A stretch of DNA of 64,000 bases from Paraburkholderia antibiotica (GTDB lineage Bacteria; Pseudomonadota; Gammaproteobacteria; Burkholderiales; Burkholderiaceae): NCBI RefSeq assembly GCF_012927125.1, contig NZ_JABBFZ010000007.1:186001-250000 (forward strand), in the 5' to 3' direction. A model generated the notes under the pieces. It searched no databases. It was not told the DNA's origin and worked only from the letters and a program-made list of their open reading frames with translations. The translations under genes and the position numbers were made by a program. Of this stretch, positions 40,864-49,582 are shown in pieces. Each line of letters opens with the position of its first letter. Within the stretch, counting starts at the first letter, position 1.

Positions 40864-42579
40864 TCACACAGCGGACATCGACGCAGCGCCGCTGGTTTGC
40901 GCGAACACACTGCCGCTCACGCGGGCGCGACGATCCTCGCGAATCATGTCGCTCGCGCGCTCGGCGATCATCAGCGTCGGCGAATTCGTGTTGCCCGACG
41001 TGATGTTCGGCATCACCGACGCATCGACGACACGCAGGCCCTCCACTCCGATAACTCGTAGGCGGTTGTCAACCACCGACGTGGGATCGTCGGTCGTCCC
41101 CATGCGGCAGGTGCCGACCGGATGGAAGATCGTCGTGCCGACCGCGCCCGCGGCCTGCTGCAATTCCGCTTCGCTCTGATACTGCAGACCCGGCAGAATT
41201 TCTTTCGGCTGATAGCGCGCGAGCGCGGGCGCCGCGGCGATGCGGCGCGTGAGACGCAACGCGTTCGCGGCGACGTGACGGTCGTAATCGGTGGACAGAT
41301 AGTTCGGCGCGATCAACGGCGGCGCCGATGCGTCGGCCGAGCCAATGTGGATGCTGCCGCGCGAGGTGGGCCGCAACTGACACACCGACGCGGTGAACGC
41401 ATTGAAGCGATGCAGCGGCTCGCCGAAGCGATCGAGCGACAGCGGCTGCACGTGATACTCGAGATCGGGACGCGTAAGCGAGCGGTCGTCGGGATCGGAC
41501 TTCGCGAACGCGCCGAGTTGCGACGGCGACATCGACATCGGCCCGCTCTGCAACAACGCGTAGCGCACGCCGATCATCAGCTTGCCCCACCAGTGCGCGG
41601 ACATCGTGTTCAGCGTGCGCACGCCCTGCACCTGATACGCCATGCGCAGTTGCAGATGGTCTTGCAGATTTTCGCCGACACCGCGCAGATCGTTGACGAC
41701 CTCGATACCGAGATTCCGCAGACGCGCGCCGTTGCCGACGCCGGACAATTCGAGCAGCTGCGGCGAGTTGACCGCGCCCGCGCTGAGAAGCACTTCGCAG
41801 CGCGCCTTCGCGACGTAATCGACGTCGCCGCCCCGATACTCGACGCCGACGCAGCGGCGTCCTTCGAACACCACGCGCTGCGTGTGCGCGCCGGTGATGA
41901 TCGTCAGATTCGGCCGCTTCATCGCGGGCCGCAAGAATGCCTTCGATGCATTCCAGCGAATGCCGCGCTTCTGGTTGACGTCGAAGTAGCCGACGCCGGT
42001 GTTGTCGCCGCGGTTGAAATCGTCGGTGGCGGGGATGCCGGTTTGCTGCGCGGCTTGCGCGAACTCTTCAAGAATCTTCCATTTGAGGCGCTGTTTTTCG
42101 ACGCGCCACGGTCCACCCGCGCCATGCGATTCGTTGGCCCCGCCGTGATGATCCTCGCTGCGTTTGAAGACCGGCAGCACCGCATCCCACGACCACGAAC
42201 TGTCGTTGGTCACGCGCGCCCACTCGTCGTAGTCTTCGCGCTGGCCACGCATGTAGATCATGCCGTTGATCGACGAGCTGCCGCCCAGCACGCGGCCGCG
42301 CGGATACGACAGCGCGCGGCCGTTCAGGCCCGGCTCGGCCTCGGTTTTGTACAGCCAGTCGGTGCGCGGGTTGCCGATGCAGTAGAGGTAGCCGACCGGC
42401 ACGTGGATCCAGTGATAGTCGTCCTTGCCGCCGGCTTCGAGCAGCAGCACGCTGACGTCGGGATCTTCGGTGAGGCGGTTGGCCAGCACGCAACCCGCGG
42501 TGCCCGCGCCAACGACGATGTAGTCGAACTCGCCTTCGAGTCGACGGGCGGACGCGAGCGTACTGTCGCTGTGACTCAT
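40864..42579 (-). CDS. GMC family FAD-dependent alcohol dehydrogenase (choline dehydrogenase-like)
   Basis: Glucose-methanol-choline oxidoreductase (571 aa) that oxidises an alcohol to an aldehyde with FAD. FAD-binding fold FDYIVVGAGTAGCVLANRL near residue 18; GMC signature 1 GRVLGGSSSINGMIYMRGQ; signature 2 GAVNSPQLLELSGVG; C-terminal catalytic His region TTIFHPVGTCRMG and the His/Asn region near SGNTNSPTLM. No signal peptide. Lies between mmsA and livG on one strand, so the alcohol may be the substrate of the neighbouring importer. True choline dehydrogenase is less likely because no betaine aldehyde dehydrogenase or BetI is adjacent. Confidence 0.92.
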   Translation of the reverse strand: MSHSDSTLASARRLEGEFDYIVVGAGTAGCVLANRLTEDPDVSVLLLEAGGKDDYHWIHVPVGYLYCIGNPRTDWLYKTEAEPGLNGRALSYPRGRVLGGSSSINGMIYMRGQREDYDEWARVTNDSSWSWDAVLPVFKRSEDHHGGANESHGAGGPWRVEKQRLKWKILEEFAQAAQQTGIPATDDFNRGDNTGVGYFDVNQKRGIRWNASKAFLRPAMKRPNLTIITGAHTQRVVFEGRRCVGVEYRGGDVDYVAKARCEVLLSAGAVNSPQLLELSGVGNGARLRNLGIEVVNDLRGVGENLQDHLQLRMAYQVQGVRTLNTMSAHWWGKLMIGVRYALLQSGPMSMSPSQLGAFAKSDPDDRSLTRPDLEYHVQPLSLDRFGEPLHRFNAFTASVCQLRPTSRGSIHIGSADASAPPLIAPNYLSTDYDRHVAANALRLTRRIAAAPALARYQPKEILPGLQYQSEAELQQAAGAVGTTIFHPVGTCRMGTTDDPTSVVDNRLRVIGVEGLRVVDASVMPNITSGNTNSPTLMIAERASDMIREDRRARVSGSVFAQTSGAASMSAV

Positions 42580-42723
42580 CGTTCAGTCTCCTAAGCATTT
42601 TGCCGCCGCCCGCGCGAATAGAAGTTCGCTCTGCCGTGGGCACAACTGCAGGCACGACGACGGGCTTTTATTTTTTGTTCGCGGGCACGCGCGATGACGC
42701 ACGTGCCCACGCAAACCACCCGC

Positions 42724-44271
42724 TTATTTGGCGACCGGCATCGTGAATTCGGCACCCTTCGCGATGCTGTCCGGCCAGCGCTGCATGATGCTCTTGTAGC
42801 GCGTATAGAAGCGCACGCCTTCCTCGCCGTACGCGTGATGATCGCCGAACAGCGACTTCTTCCAGCCGCCGAACGAATGCCACGCCATCGGCACCGGAAT
42901 CGGCACGTTGATGCCGACCATGCCGATTTCGATCTGCCGCGAGAATGCCCGCGCGATACCGCCGTCGGACGTGAACAGCGACACGCCGTTCGCAAACTGA
43001 TTCGCGTTGATCAGCTCGACCGCCGACGCGAAATCCGGCACGCGCACCACACACAGCACCGGCCCGAAAATTTCCTCGCGATAGATCTTCATGTCGGGCG
43101 ACACGTCGTCGAACAGCGTGCCGCCGAGGAAGAAGCCCTGCTCGTGACCGGCCACCTGATGACCGCGTCCGTCGACCACCAGCTTCGCACCCGCCGTGAT
43201 GCCGGCGTCGATATAGCCGACCACCTTGTCGCGATGCGCGCCGGTGACGAGCGGGCCCATCTCGGCCGCCGCTTCCATGCCGTTGAGAATCTTCAGGCTC
43301 TGCACGCGCGGCGTCAGACGTTCGATCAGCTCATCGGCGATATGGCCCACCGCGACCGCCACCGAGATCGCCATGCAGCGCTCGCCGGCCGAACCGTAGG
43401 CCGCGCCGATCAACGCATCGACCGCCTGGTCGAGATCGGCATCGGGCATCACGACGAGGTGATTCTTTGCCCCGCCCAACGCCTGCACGCGCTTGCCGTG
43501 CTTCGTGCCTTCCGTGTAGATGTATTCGGCGATCGGCGTCGAGCCGACGAACGACAGCGCGCTCACATCCGGATGCACGAGCAGCGCATCGACCGCGACC
43601 TTGTCGCCGTGCACGACGTTGAACACCCCGTCCGGCAGCCCCGCTTCCTTCAGCAGTTCGGCGAGCCGGTTCGCCGCCGACGGATCGCGCTCCGACGGCT
43701 TCAGCACGAAGGTGTTGCCGCACGCAATCGCGACGGGGAACATCCAGCACGGCACCATCATCGGGAAATTGAACGGCGTGATGCCGGCGACCACGCCGAG
43801 CGGCTGACGCAGATTCCAGTTGTCGATGCCGCCGCCGATCTGATCGGTGAAATCGGTCTTCAGCAGATTCGGAATGCCGCACGCGAATTCGACGATCTCG
43901 ATGCCGCGCATCACCTCGCCCTTCGCGTCGGAAAATACCTTGCCGTGCTCGCGCGTGATCAGTTCCGCGAGTTCGTCATGGTGACGGTCGAGCAACTCCT
44001 TGAACTTGAACAGCACGCGCGCCCGTTTGATCGGCGCGGTTTCGCTCCATGCGGGAAACGCGGCTTTGGCGGCGGCGACCGCGGCATCCACTTCGGCGAC
44101 GCTCGCGAGCGGCACGCGCCTGCTGACGCTACCGAGCGCCGGATTGAAAACATCGCCGAAACGGCCGCTGGTTCCGTCGATCGCGTGACCGTTGATGATG
44201 TGGCTCAGCGCGCTGGTTGCAGTACGCGTTGCACGCTGCTGCACGGCGTTGTCCTGATATGTCTCGCTCAT
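42724..44271 (-). CDS. mmsA: CoA-acylating methylmalonate-semialdehyde dehydrogenase family protein
   Basis: Aldehyde dehydrogenase of the MmsA/IolA group, which makes propionyl- or acetyl-CoA from (methyl)malonate semialdehyde with NAD and CoA (515 aa). Marks: the NAD-binding [50 protein letters not shown], and the catalytic cysteine in [21 protein letters not shown] and [19 protein letters not shown] are typical. I start at the ATG at 44271 (AGAGGG 5 bases upstream); the frame is open further upstream without homologous sequence. Divergent from a LysR gene; likely first gene of mmsA-GMC-livGFKHM. Confidence 0.93.
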   Translation of the reverse strand: MSETYQDNAVQQRATRTATSALSHIINGHAIDGTSGRFGDVFNPALGSVSRRVPLASVAEVDAAVAAAKAAFPAWSETAPIKRARVLFKFKELLDRHHDELAELITREHGKVFSDAKGEVMRGIEIVEFACGIPNLLKTDFTDQIGGGIDNWNLRQPLGVVAGITPFNFPMMVPCWMFPVAIACGNTFVLKPSERDPSAANRLAELLKEAGLPDGVFNVVHGDKVAVDALLVHPDVSALSFVGSTPIAEYIYTEGTKHGKRVQALGGAKNHLVVMPDADLDQAVDALIGAAYGSAGERCMAISVAVAVGHIADELIERLTPRVQSLKILNGMEAAAEMGPLVTGAHRDKVVGYIDAGITAGAKLVVDGRGHQVAGHEQGFFLGGTLFDDVSPDMKIYREEIFGPVLCVVRVPDFASAVELINANQFANGVSLFTSDGGIARAFSRQIEIGMVGINVPIPVPMAWHSFGGWKKSLFGDHHAYGEEGVRFYTRYKSIMQRWPDSIAKGAEFTMPVAK

Positions 44272-44374
44272 CTCGTCCCTCTTGCTGTGAAATCGTCCGC
44301 CCGACGCCCGGAGTTTTGAGCGCCGCAAGCGTATTGAACGCCAAGCGTACGGCGCATCGGCCCGACAAATCCAA

Positions 44375-44387
44375 TGAGTATTGCTCA
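44375..44387. promoter_or_regulatory. LysR-type T-N11-A box between mmsA and lysR
   Basis: TGAG-TATTG-CTCA, a perfect dyad of the T-N11-A form, lies 31 bp before the LysR start and 104 bp before the mmsA start. It is the natural binding site for the divergent LysR regulator, both for autoregulation and for mmsA control. Confidence 0.65.
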
Positions 44388-44418
44388 ACTGCGCTATAAG
44401 CCGCGCTAATATCAGCGT

Positions 44419-45318
44419 ATGGATCTGACTCTGCTCCGGGCTTTCGTCACCGTCGCACGCGAGGGCAACCTCACGCGTGCCGCGGTGCAACTGCACCTGA
44501 CCCAACCCGCCGTCAGCCTGCAAATCAAGCATTTGCAGGAGGCGCTCGGCGTGACGCTGTTCACGCGGACCTCGCACGGACTCGCGCTCACACGCGACGG
44601 CCAGGCGTTGCTGCCGCATGCGGAACGCGCGCTCGGCGCGGCGGCGGACGTGCAGCGTGCGGCGCAATCGCTGCGCCAGGAAGTGCGCGGCCGCCTGCGA
44701 ATCGGCACGATTCTCGACCCCGAGTTTTTGCGTCTCGGCGGCTTCCTGAAGCAGCTGGTCGAGACATGGCCGCAGATCGAAACCGCGCTACGCCACGGCA
44801 TGTCGGGCTGGGTGCTCGAGCAGATTCGCGCGGGCGAGCTCGACGTCGGCTATTACATCGGCCTGCCGTCCAACGACGACCCGCGCGACGGCGCCACGTT
44901 TCATGCGCTCACGCTCACGCAGTTCCAGTACCGCGTGCTTGCGCCGGCCGGCTGGAAAGATCGCGTGAAGGGTGCGCGCGACTGGCGCTCGCTCGCCGCG
45001 CTGCCGTGGATCTGGACGCCGCCCGCGTCCGCGCATAACCGGCTGCTGTCGCGCTGCTTCGGCGAAGCGGGCGTGAAGCCGGTCAAGGTGGCCGAGGTCG
45101 ACCAGGAGCCATCGATGCTCGATCTGGTGAAGTCGGGCGTCGGCCTGACGCTCGCGCGCGACGCCACCGCGATCGCCGAAGCGCATGCGCACGCGCTGAC
45201 GATCGTCGAAGGCATCACGGTGCCGACGCAGTTGAGCTTCATCACGCTCGACGAGCGCAAGGACGAGCCGGCGATCGCCGCCGCGTTGAAGCTGATCGAG
45301 CAGCAGTGGGCCAATTGA
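44419..45318 (+). CDS. LysR family transcriptional regulator
   Basis: Transcription factor (299 aa) with an N-terminal winged HTH ([20 protein letters not shown], then [20 protein letters not shown]) and a C-terminal effector-binding domain of periplasmic-binding fold ([19 protein letters not shown] onward; ends LIEQQWAN). It is divergent from mmsA with a T-N11-A dyad in between, so it probably controls the mmsA-GMC-liv set in response to a pathway intermediate (inference). Effector unknown. Confidence 0.93.
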   Translation: MDLTLLRAFVTVAREGNLTRAAVQLHLTQPAVSLQIKHLQEALGVTLFTRTSHGLALTRDGQALLPHAERALGAAADVQRAAQSLRQEVRGRLRIGTILDPEFLRLGGFLKQLVETWPQIETALRHGMSGWVLEQIRAGELDVGYYIGLPSNDDPRDGATFHALTLTQFQYRVLAPAGWKDRVKGARDWRSLAALPWIWTPPASAHNRLLSRCFGEAGVKPVKVAEVDQEPSMLDLVKSGVGLTLARDATAIAEAHAHALTIVEGITVPTQLSFITLDERKDEPAIAAALKLIEQQWAN

Positions 45319-45631
45319 TCGGCATCGGCATCGGATCGTTCGACGCGCTGCTGCAATTTGAGATATGAGTCGCGCTAATGCCACGCCTGCGCGGCGCGAT
45401 TGAGCCGGCGAGTAATTTCGAAAATGAGCCAGCAAATGTGCAACCTATCCCCCACGCGTGCCGCTGAAACTACACCGTCACGAAGTTTTTGCTAGATTGG
45501 GGGTTTGCGCCTGCGTCCCGGCCGCACCGTTTCTCCTTCCGTCCGAGTTTGTCCTTCCCGGCGGCGGCTCGCCAGCCACATCGGCCAAGCCGGCCGCCGC
45601 CGACCACCCGATCTACCGACAGGAGCCTGAC
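45319..45631. other. Intergenic region before the CYTH gene
   Basis: A 313-bp gap. It must carry the promoter of the CYTH gene; TTTTTGCTAGATT (45487-45499) is the most promoter-like stretch. Nothing else recognised. Confidence 0.35.
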
Positions 45632-46168
45632 ATGGCACGCAACATCGAAATCAAAGCCCGCGCCCAGCATTTCGAGCAGCTGCGCGAGCGCGCCGCGCAA
45701 CTCGCGCCGGACGCGCCGCTGATCTTCCGCCAGCAGGACTTTTTCTACGACGTGCCGCGCGGTCGCCTGAAACTGCGCCAGTTCGACGACGGCACGCCGG
45801 CCGAGCTGATCTTCTATCAGCGCGACGACCGCGACGGCCCGAAGGCGTCGTACTACACGCGCAGCCCGGTGACGAATCCCGAAGCGATGCATTCGCTGCT
45901 CGCGACCGCACTGACCACGCGCGGCATCGTTACGAAGGAGCGGCACGTGTATCTGGTTGGGCGCACGCGGATTCATCTGGACCGCGTCGACGGTCTCGGC
46001 GACTTCGTCGAACTCGAAGTGGTGCTCGCGCAGGATGACGACGAGGAAGGCGGCCACGCCGAAGCGCATGACATGTTCAAGACCCTGGGCGTGTCGGAAG
46101 CGGATCTGGTGCCGGTTGCCTATGTCGATCTGCTGAATTCGGAGAACGAGCCGAAGCAGGCAGCCTGA
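45632..46168 (+). CDS. CYTH domain protein (class IV adenylate cyclase / triphosphatase-like)
   Basis: CYTH superfamily protein (178 aa), relatives of the class IV adenylate cyclase CyaB and thiamine triphosphatase, which form a beta-tunnel that binds triphosphates. The N-terminal ExExK motif is reduced to IEIKAR; later strands keep RLKLRQFDD, ELIFYQRDD, RHVYLVGRTRIHLDRVDGLG and FVELEVVL, which carry the usual Lys, Arg and Glu ligands. AGGAG is 6 bases before the ATG. Whether it makes cAMP or hydrolyses a triphosphate cannot be told from sequence; the first Glu of ExExK is Asn, a departure from the standard motif. Confidence 0.9.
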   Translation: MARNIEIKARAQHFEQLRERAAQLAPDAPLIFRQQDFFYDVPRGRLKLRQFDDGTPAELIFYQRDDRDGPKASYYTRSPVTNPEAMHSLLATALTTRGIVTKERHVYLVGRTRIHLDRVDGLGDFVELEVVLAQDDDEEGGHAEAHDMFKTLGVSEADLVPVAYVDLLNSENEPKQAA

Positions 46169-46320
46169 GTTTTGCTGCGCCGGCATCGCGTTTTGGGCCG
46201 CGGCAGGATGCGCGCGGCCCGCCCTCCTTCGTCGAGGTCGGCACGGTCGGCGCGCCCAACCTCACATGGCGGTTAGCAAGCTCTCGCTGCCGACCGCCTT
46301 AAACCTTAAGCCTCGCCCTG

Positions 46321-46812
46321 TCACACCGCCGCCGCACCCGGCGCCAGATGTCCAAGCGGCAACGGCCCATTGCGCTTGAACGTGGTCAGCACGATATTCG
46401 AGCGCACGCTATCGACGCCCGGCACACGCATCAGCTTTTTCATCACAAACGTCGACAGGTAGTTCAGATCCGGCGCGACGATGCGCAGCAGATAATCGGC
46501 GTCGCCGACCACCGCATGGCATTCGAGCACTTCAGGCAGCACGTCGATCTGCTGCTGGAACTGTTCGATGATCGAATCGCCATGATGCTTCAGTTTCAGG
46601 CTCGTAAAAGCGGTGACGCCGAGCCCGAGCTTTTCCGGCCTCAGCACGACGCGATAGCCGTCCACGACGCCCACCTGCTCCAGCCGCTGCAAACGTCGGC
46701 CGATCTGCGACGGCGACAGCGGCACCTGCTCGGCCAGTTGCTGATGCGTGGCGCGGCCGAAGCGCTGCAACACGTCGAGCAGCGCGAGATCGAAGTGATC
46801 GAGTTCGAGCAT
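46321..46812 (-). CDS. Lrp/AsnC family transcriptional regulator, divergent from phhA
   Basis: Feast/famine regulator (163 aa). N-terminal HTH LDHFDLALLDVLQRFGRATH, then LSPSQIGRRLQRLEQVGVV; C-terminal RAM domain (GVTAFTSLKL, then the GDADYLLRIVAPDLNYL ligand pocket). I start at the ATG at 46812 (MLELDHFD); another ATG five codons earlier is possible. The position opposite phhAB, with an AT-rich inverted repeat in between, suggests it senses an aromatic amino acid and controls phenylalanine hydroxylase, an Lrp-type counterpart of the PhhR role in Pseudomonas (inference). Confidence 0.93.
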   Translation of the reverse strand: MLELDHFDLALLDVLQRFGRATHQQLAEQVPLSPSQIGRRLQRLEQVGVVDGYRVVLRPEKLGLGVTAFTSLKLKHHGDSIIEQFQQQIDVLPEVLECHAVVGDADYLLRIVAPDLNYLSTFVMKKLMRVPGVDSVRSNIVLTTFKRNGPLPLGHLAPGAAAV

Positions 46813-46837
46813 GTTAATTTTCCGCATTAAAACGATT

Positions 46838-46854
46838 AATAATGCTCGATTATT
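46838..46854. promoter_or_regulatory. AT-rich inverted repeat in the lrp-phhA gap
   Basis: AATAAT-GCTCG-ATTATT lies in the only AT-rich part of the 149-bp gap, followed by GCATATAGGCATAAAT. Lrp/AsnC proteins bind such AT-rich dyads, so this is a plausible site for the divergent regulator. Confidence 0.45.
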
Positions 46855-46961
46855 GCATATAGGCATAAATTGACGCCAACATTGCGCCCTTTCCGCGCTC
46901 ACGCCGCTCTACACTCGCATGCATCGATTTCACGCGATTCGCGTTCTAGAGCCGCTACGCC

Positions 46962-47855
46962 ATGTCCGCCTCAGCCAACACCGCCAGACTCAAGGAACAG
47001 TTCGACGCCGGCCTCGAAACCCGCGCCGACTTCACGATCGATCAACCGCTCGAACGTTACGGCGCGGTCGATCACGCGGTCTGGCAACAGCTATACGCGC
47101 GGCAAACCGCACTGCTCGAAGGCCGCGTGTGCGACGAATTCCTCGCCGGACTCGAGCGGATCGGTATGCCGGCCACGCACGTGCCCTCGTTCGACGACAT
47201 CAACGCGAAGCTCACGCCCGCTACCGGCTGGCGCATCGTCGCGGTGCCGGGCCTCGTGCCCGATCAGGTGTTTTTCGAGCATCTCGCGAACCGCCGCTTC
47301 CCGGTCACATGGTGGATGCGTCGGCCGGATCAGCTCGACTATCTGCAGGAACCCGACTGTTTTCACGATCTGTTCGGCCACGTGCCGCTGCTGATCCAGC
47401 CAATCTTCGCCGACTACATGCACGCGTACGGCCGCGCCGCGCTCGCGGCCAACGACGCCGGCGCGCTGCCGCTGCTAGCGCGACTTTATTGGTACACAGT
47501 CGAGTTCGGACTGATCCGCGATGCCGCCAGTCCGAACGGCGTGAAGATCTACGGCGCGGGCATCGTGTCAAGCAAGGGCGAGACGCTCTACAGCCAGCAG
47601 AGCGCCGCGCCGAACCGTCTCGGCTTCGAGCTGGAACGCGTGATGCGCACTCGATACCGGATCGACACGTTCCAGAAAAGCTACTTCGTCATCGATGACT
47701 TCGAGCAGCTGTTCGGCGTCGCGCAAACCGATTTCGCGCCGCTGCTGACGAAGCTCGCGAAGGCCCCGGCGTTCGCGGCAGGCGACGTGCTCGATAGCGA
47801 CCGCGTCATCACACGCGGGTCGCGCGAAGGCTGGCAGGACGACGGCGACGTTTGA
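46962..47855 (+). CDS. phhA: Phenylalanine-4-hydroxylase
   Basis: Iron- and tetrahydropterin-dependent monooxygenase converting phenylalanine to tyrosine (297 aa), first step of phenylalanine breakdown. Iron ligands are visible: H135 and H140 in CFHDLFGHVPLL and E181 in YTVEFGLI. Catalytic core only, without the regulatory ACT domain of animal enzymes, as usual in bacteria. PDQVFFEHLANRRFPVTWWM is characteristic. Followed 103 bp later by phhB, which recycles the pterin, and divergent from an Lrp-type regulator. Confidence 0.97.
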   Translation: MSASANTARLKEQFDAGLETRADFTIDQPLERYGAVDHAVWQQLYARQTALLEGRVCDEFLAGLERIGMPATHVPSFDDINAKLTPATGWRIVAVPGLVPDQVFFEHLANRRFPVTWWMRRPDQLDYLQEPDCFHDLFGHVPLLIQPIFADYMHAYGRAALAANDAGALPLLARLYWYTVEFGLIRDAASPNGVKIYGAGIVSSKGETLYSQQSAAPNRLGFELERVMRTRYRIDTFQKSYFVIDDFEQLFGVAQTDFAPLLTKLAKAPAFAAGDVLDSDRVITRGSREGWQDDGDV

Positions 47856-47958
47856 GCGCGGAGGCAATGCGCCTGTCCACGCTCACGCCCTATCCATGAA
47901 AAAATAGCGGATTGCGCGCGCCTCGCGGGTGCGCGAGTTCGTTCAACGAGGTCACACC

Positions 47959-48249
47959 ATGATTCAGAAACTGAGTTCCGACGAACGCACCCGGCAGTTG
48001 GCGAAGCTGACGGGCTGGCAAAGCATCGACGGACGCGATGCGATTCACCGCCACATCGAATTTGCGGATTTCAACGAGGCGTTCGGCTTCATGACGCGCG
48101 TCGCGATCAAGGCACAGGAAATGGATCACCACCCGGAGTGGTTCAACGTCTACAACCAGGTCGACATCACGTTATCCACGCATGAAGCGAGCGGCGTGAC
48201 CGAACGCGACATCGCACTCGCGTCGTTCATCGACAGTATTACCGTGTAA
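47959..48249 (+). CDS. phhB: Pterin-4a-carbinolamine dehydratase
   Basis: Dehydrates 4a-hydroxytetrahydropterin made by PhhA so that the cofactor can be reduced again (96 aa). The active-site stretch is [20 protein letters not shown], with the catalytic histidine pair HH followed by PEW. GAGG lies about 8 bases before the ATG at 47959; an upstream in-frame start adds ten residues with no homology. Forms an operon with phhA. Confidence 0.96.
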   Translation: MIQKLSSDERTRQLAKLTGWQSIDGRDAIHRHIEFADFNEAFGFMTRVAIKAQEMDHHPEWFNVYNQVDITLSTHEASGVTERDIALASFIDSITV

Positions 48250-48354
48250 TACAAAAATTTGGCCGCGTTTTATGCGCGTTTACCTATCGCATGGCAGTCA
48301 ATCCGGCCGGGATGAAAGGGCAATGCAGGCAATTCCCTGGGCAAACCTTCAGTT

Positions 48355-48579
48355 CTACAGGCTATTATTAAGTCGAACGTAAGATTCCCACGCCTGTTTT
48401 GCAATCGGGTCCAAACGATCCGGCGATAGCGATGTTTGACGCTGTACAATCAGCAGCGCATACGGCTTGGAGAGCGCGCTTGCCTCCTTGCACAGAACGA
48501 GTTCGTCGCCGCCTGAAGGCGAGCGGGCACGCCAGAAGTTGATCGCGGCTTCCAGTTCGTGAATGCTGATCTCGGACAT
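48355..48579 (-). CDS. DUF3717 family small protein
   Basis: Small cytoplasmic protein (74 aa) that I recognise as the DUF3717 family of Burkholderiales: MSEISIHELEAAINFWRARS, then GDELVLCKEASALSKPYALL. Function unknown. I use the ATG at 48579; the frame is open upstream but the family begins here. It is divergent from the response regulator gene 149 bp away. Confidence 0.8.
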   Translation of the reverse strand: MSEISIHELEAAINFWRARSPSGGDELVLCKEASALSKPYALLIVQRQTSLSPDRLDPIAKQAWESYVRLNNSL

Positions 48580-48728
48580 GACTTCGTGATGGCTAGCAAG
48601 GCGTTCCAGGACGGCTCGACAGCGGTTTCGTGGCGCGTTTTCCGCCGCTTCGCACGCTGCCTGTGCAGCAGGCGCCCCGGCGAACCGCTTGCCCAAACGC
48701 CTAAACCCATTGTACTTGAGCGAAATCC

Positions 48729-49415
48729 ATGCGACTCCTTCTGATCGAAGATGACCGTCCCATCGCACGCGGCATCCAAAGCAGTCTCGAACAAGCCGGC
48801 TTCACCGTCGACATGGTCCATGACGGCATCTTTGCCGAACAGGCCCTCACGCAAAACCGCCACGAACTCGTGATCCTCGACCTCGGTCTGCCGGGCATCG
48901 ACGGCATGACGCTGCTGTCGCGTTTCCGCCAGAGCAACCGCCACACGCCGGTGATCATCCTGACCGCGCGCGACGAACTGAACGACCGCGTGCAAGGCCT
49001 GAATTCCGGCGCCGACGACTACATGCTGAAGCCGTTCGAACCCGCCGAACTCGAAGCGCGCATTCGCGCGGTGATGCGCCGCAGCGGTCCGCACGGCGAC
49101 ATGCCGCGTCCGGAAGTGTCGCTCGGTGGCGTGCGTCTGTCGGGTGTCGATCGCCGCATCTTCAATGACGACAAGCCGCTCGAACTGTCGCCGCGCGAAT
49201 TCGCGGTGCTCGAAATGCTGTTGCTGCGTCATGGCCGCGTGGTCAGCAAGGCGCAGCTGCAAGATCATCTGACGCACTTCGGCGGCGATCTCGGCGATAC
49301 CGCGATCGAAGTCTATGTGCACCGCGTGCGCAAGAAGCTCGAGAACTGCCGTGTCGAAATCGTCACCGTGCGTGGCTTTGGCTACCTGTTGCAGGAAATC
49401 CGCCAGGCTGCGTAA
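48729..49415 (+). CDS. OmpR-family response regulator
   Basis: Two-component regulator (228 aa). Receiver domain with the acidic pocket E7-D8-D9, phospho-acceptor D51 in LVILDLGLPGIDG, Thr in VIILTARDEL and Lys in YMLKPFEPAEL. The C-terminal winged helix (ELSPREFAVLEMLLLRHGRV, ending VTVRGFGYLLQEIRQ) is of the OmpR/PhoB type, close to QseB/TctD. It is followed 167 bp later by its histidine kinase. Confidence 0.95.
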   Translation: MRLLLIEDDRPIARGIQSSLEQAGFTVDMVHDGIFAEQALTQNRHELVILDLGLPGIDGMTLLSRFRQSNRHTPVIILTARDELNDRVQGLNSGADDYMLKPFEPAELEARIRAVMRRSGPHGDMPRPEVSLGGVRLSGVDRRIFNDDKPLELSPREFAVLEMLLLRHGRVVSKAQLQDHLTHFGGDLGDTAIEVYVHRVRKKLENCRVEIVTVRGFGYLLQEIRQAA

Positions 49416-49582
49416 TCGCCGTGAAGGCCGCGCGTCGCGTCGCGGCCTGACGGCGCCAAACCGGCGCCGTGCGTCGGTTGCGCCCAACGCATCCGCTGCG
49501 CGCCGTGCCGGCGCCATGAACCTCTCAATGCGGCTCGCGCCGTTGTCCTCGCTGTTACCACCAACTTCCCGCGTGTACGACC

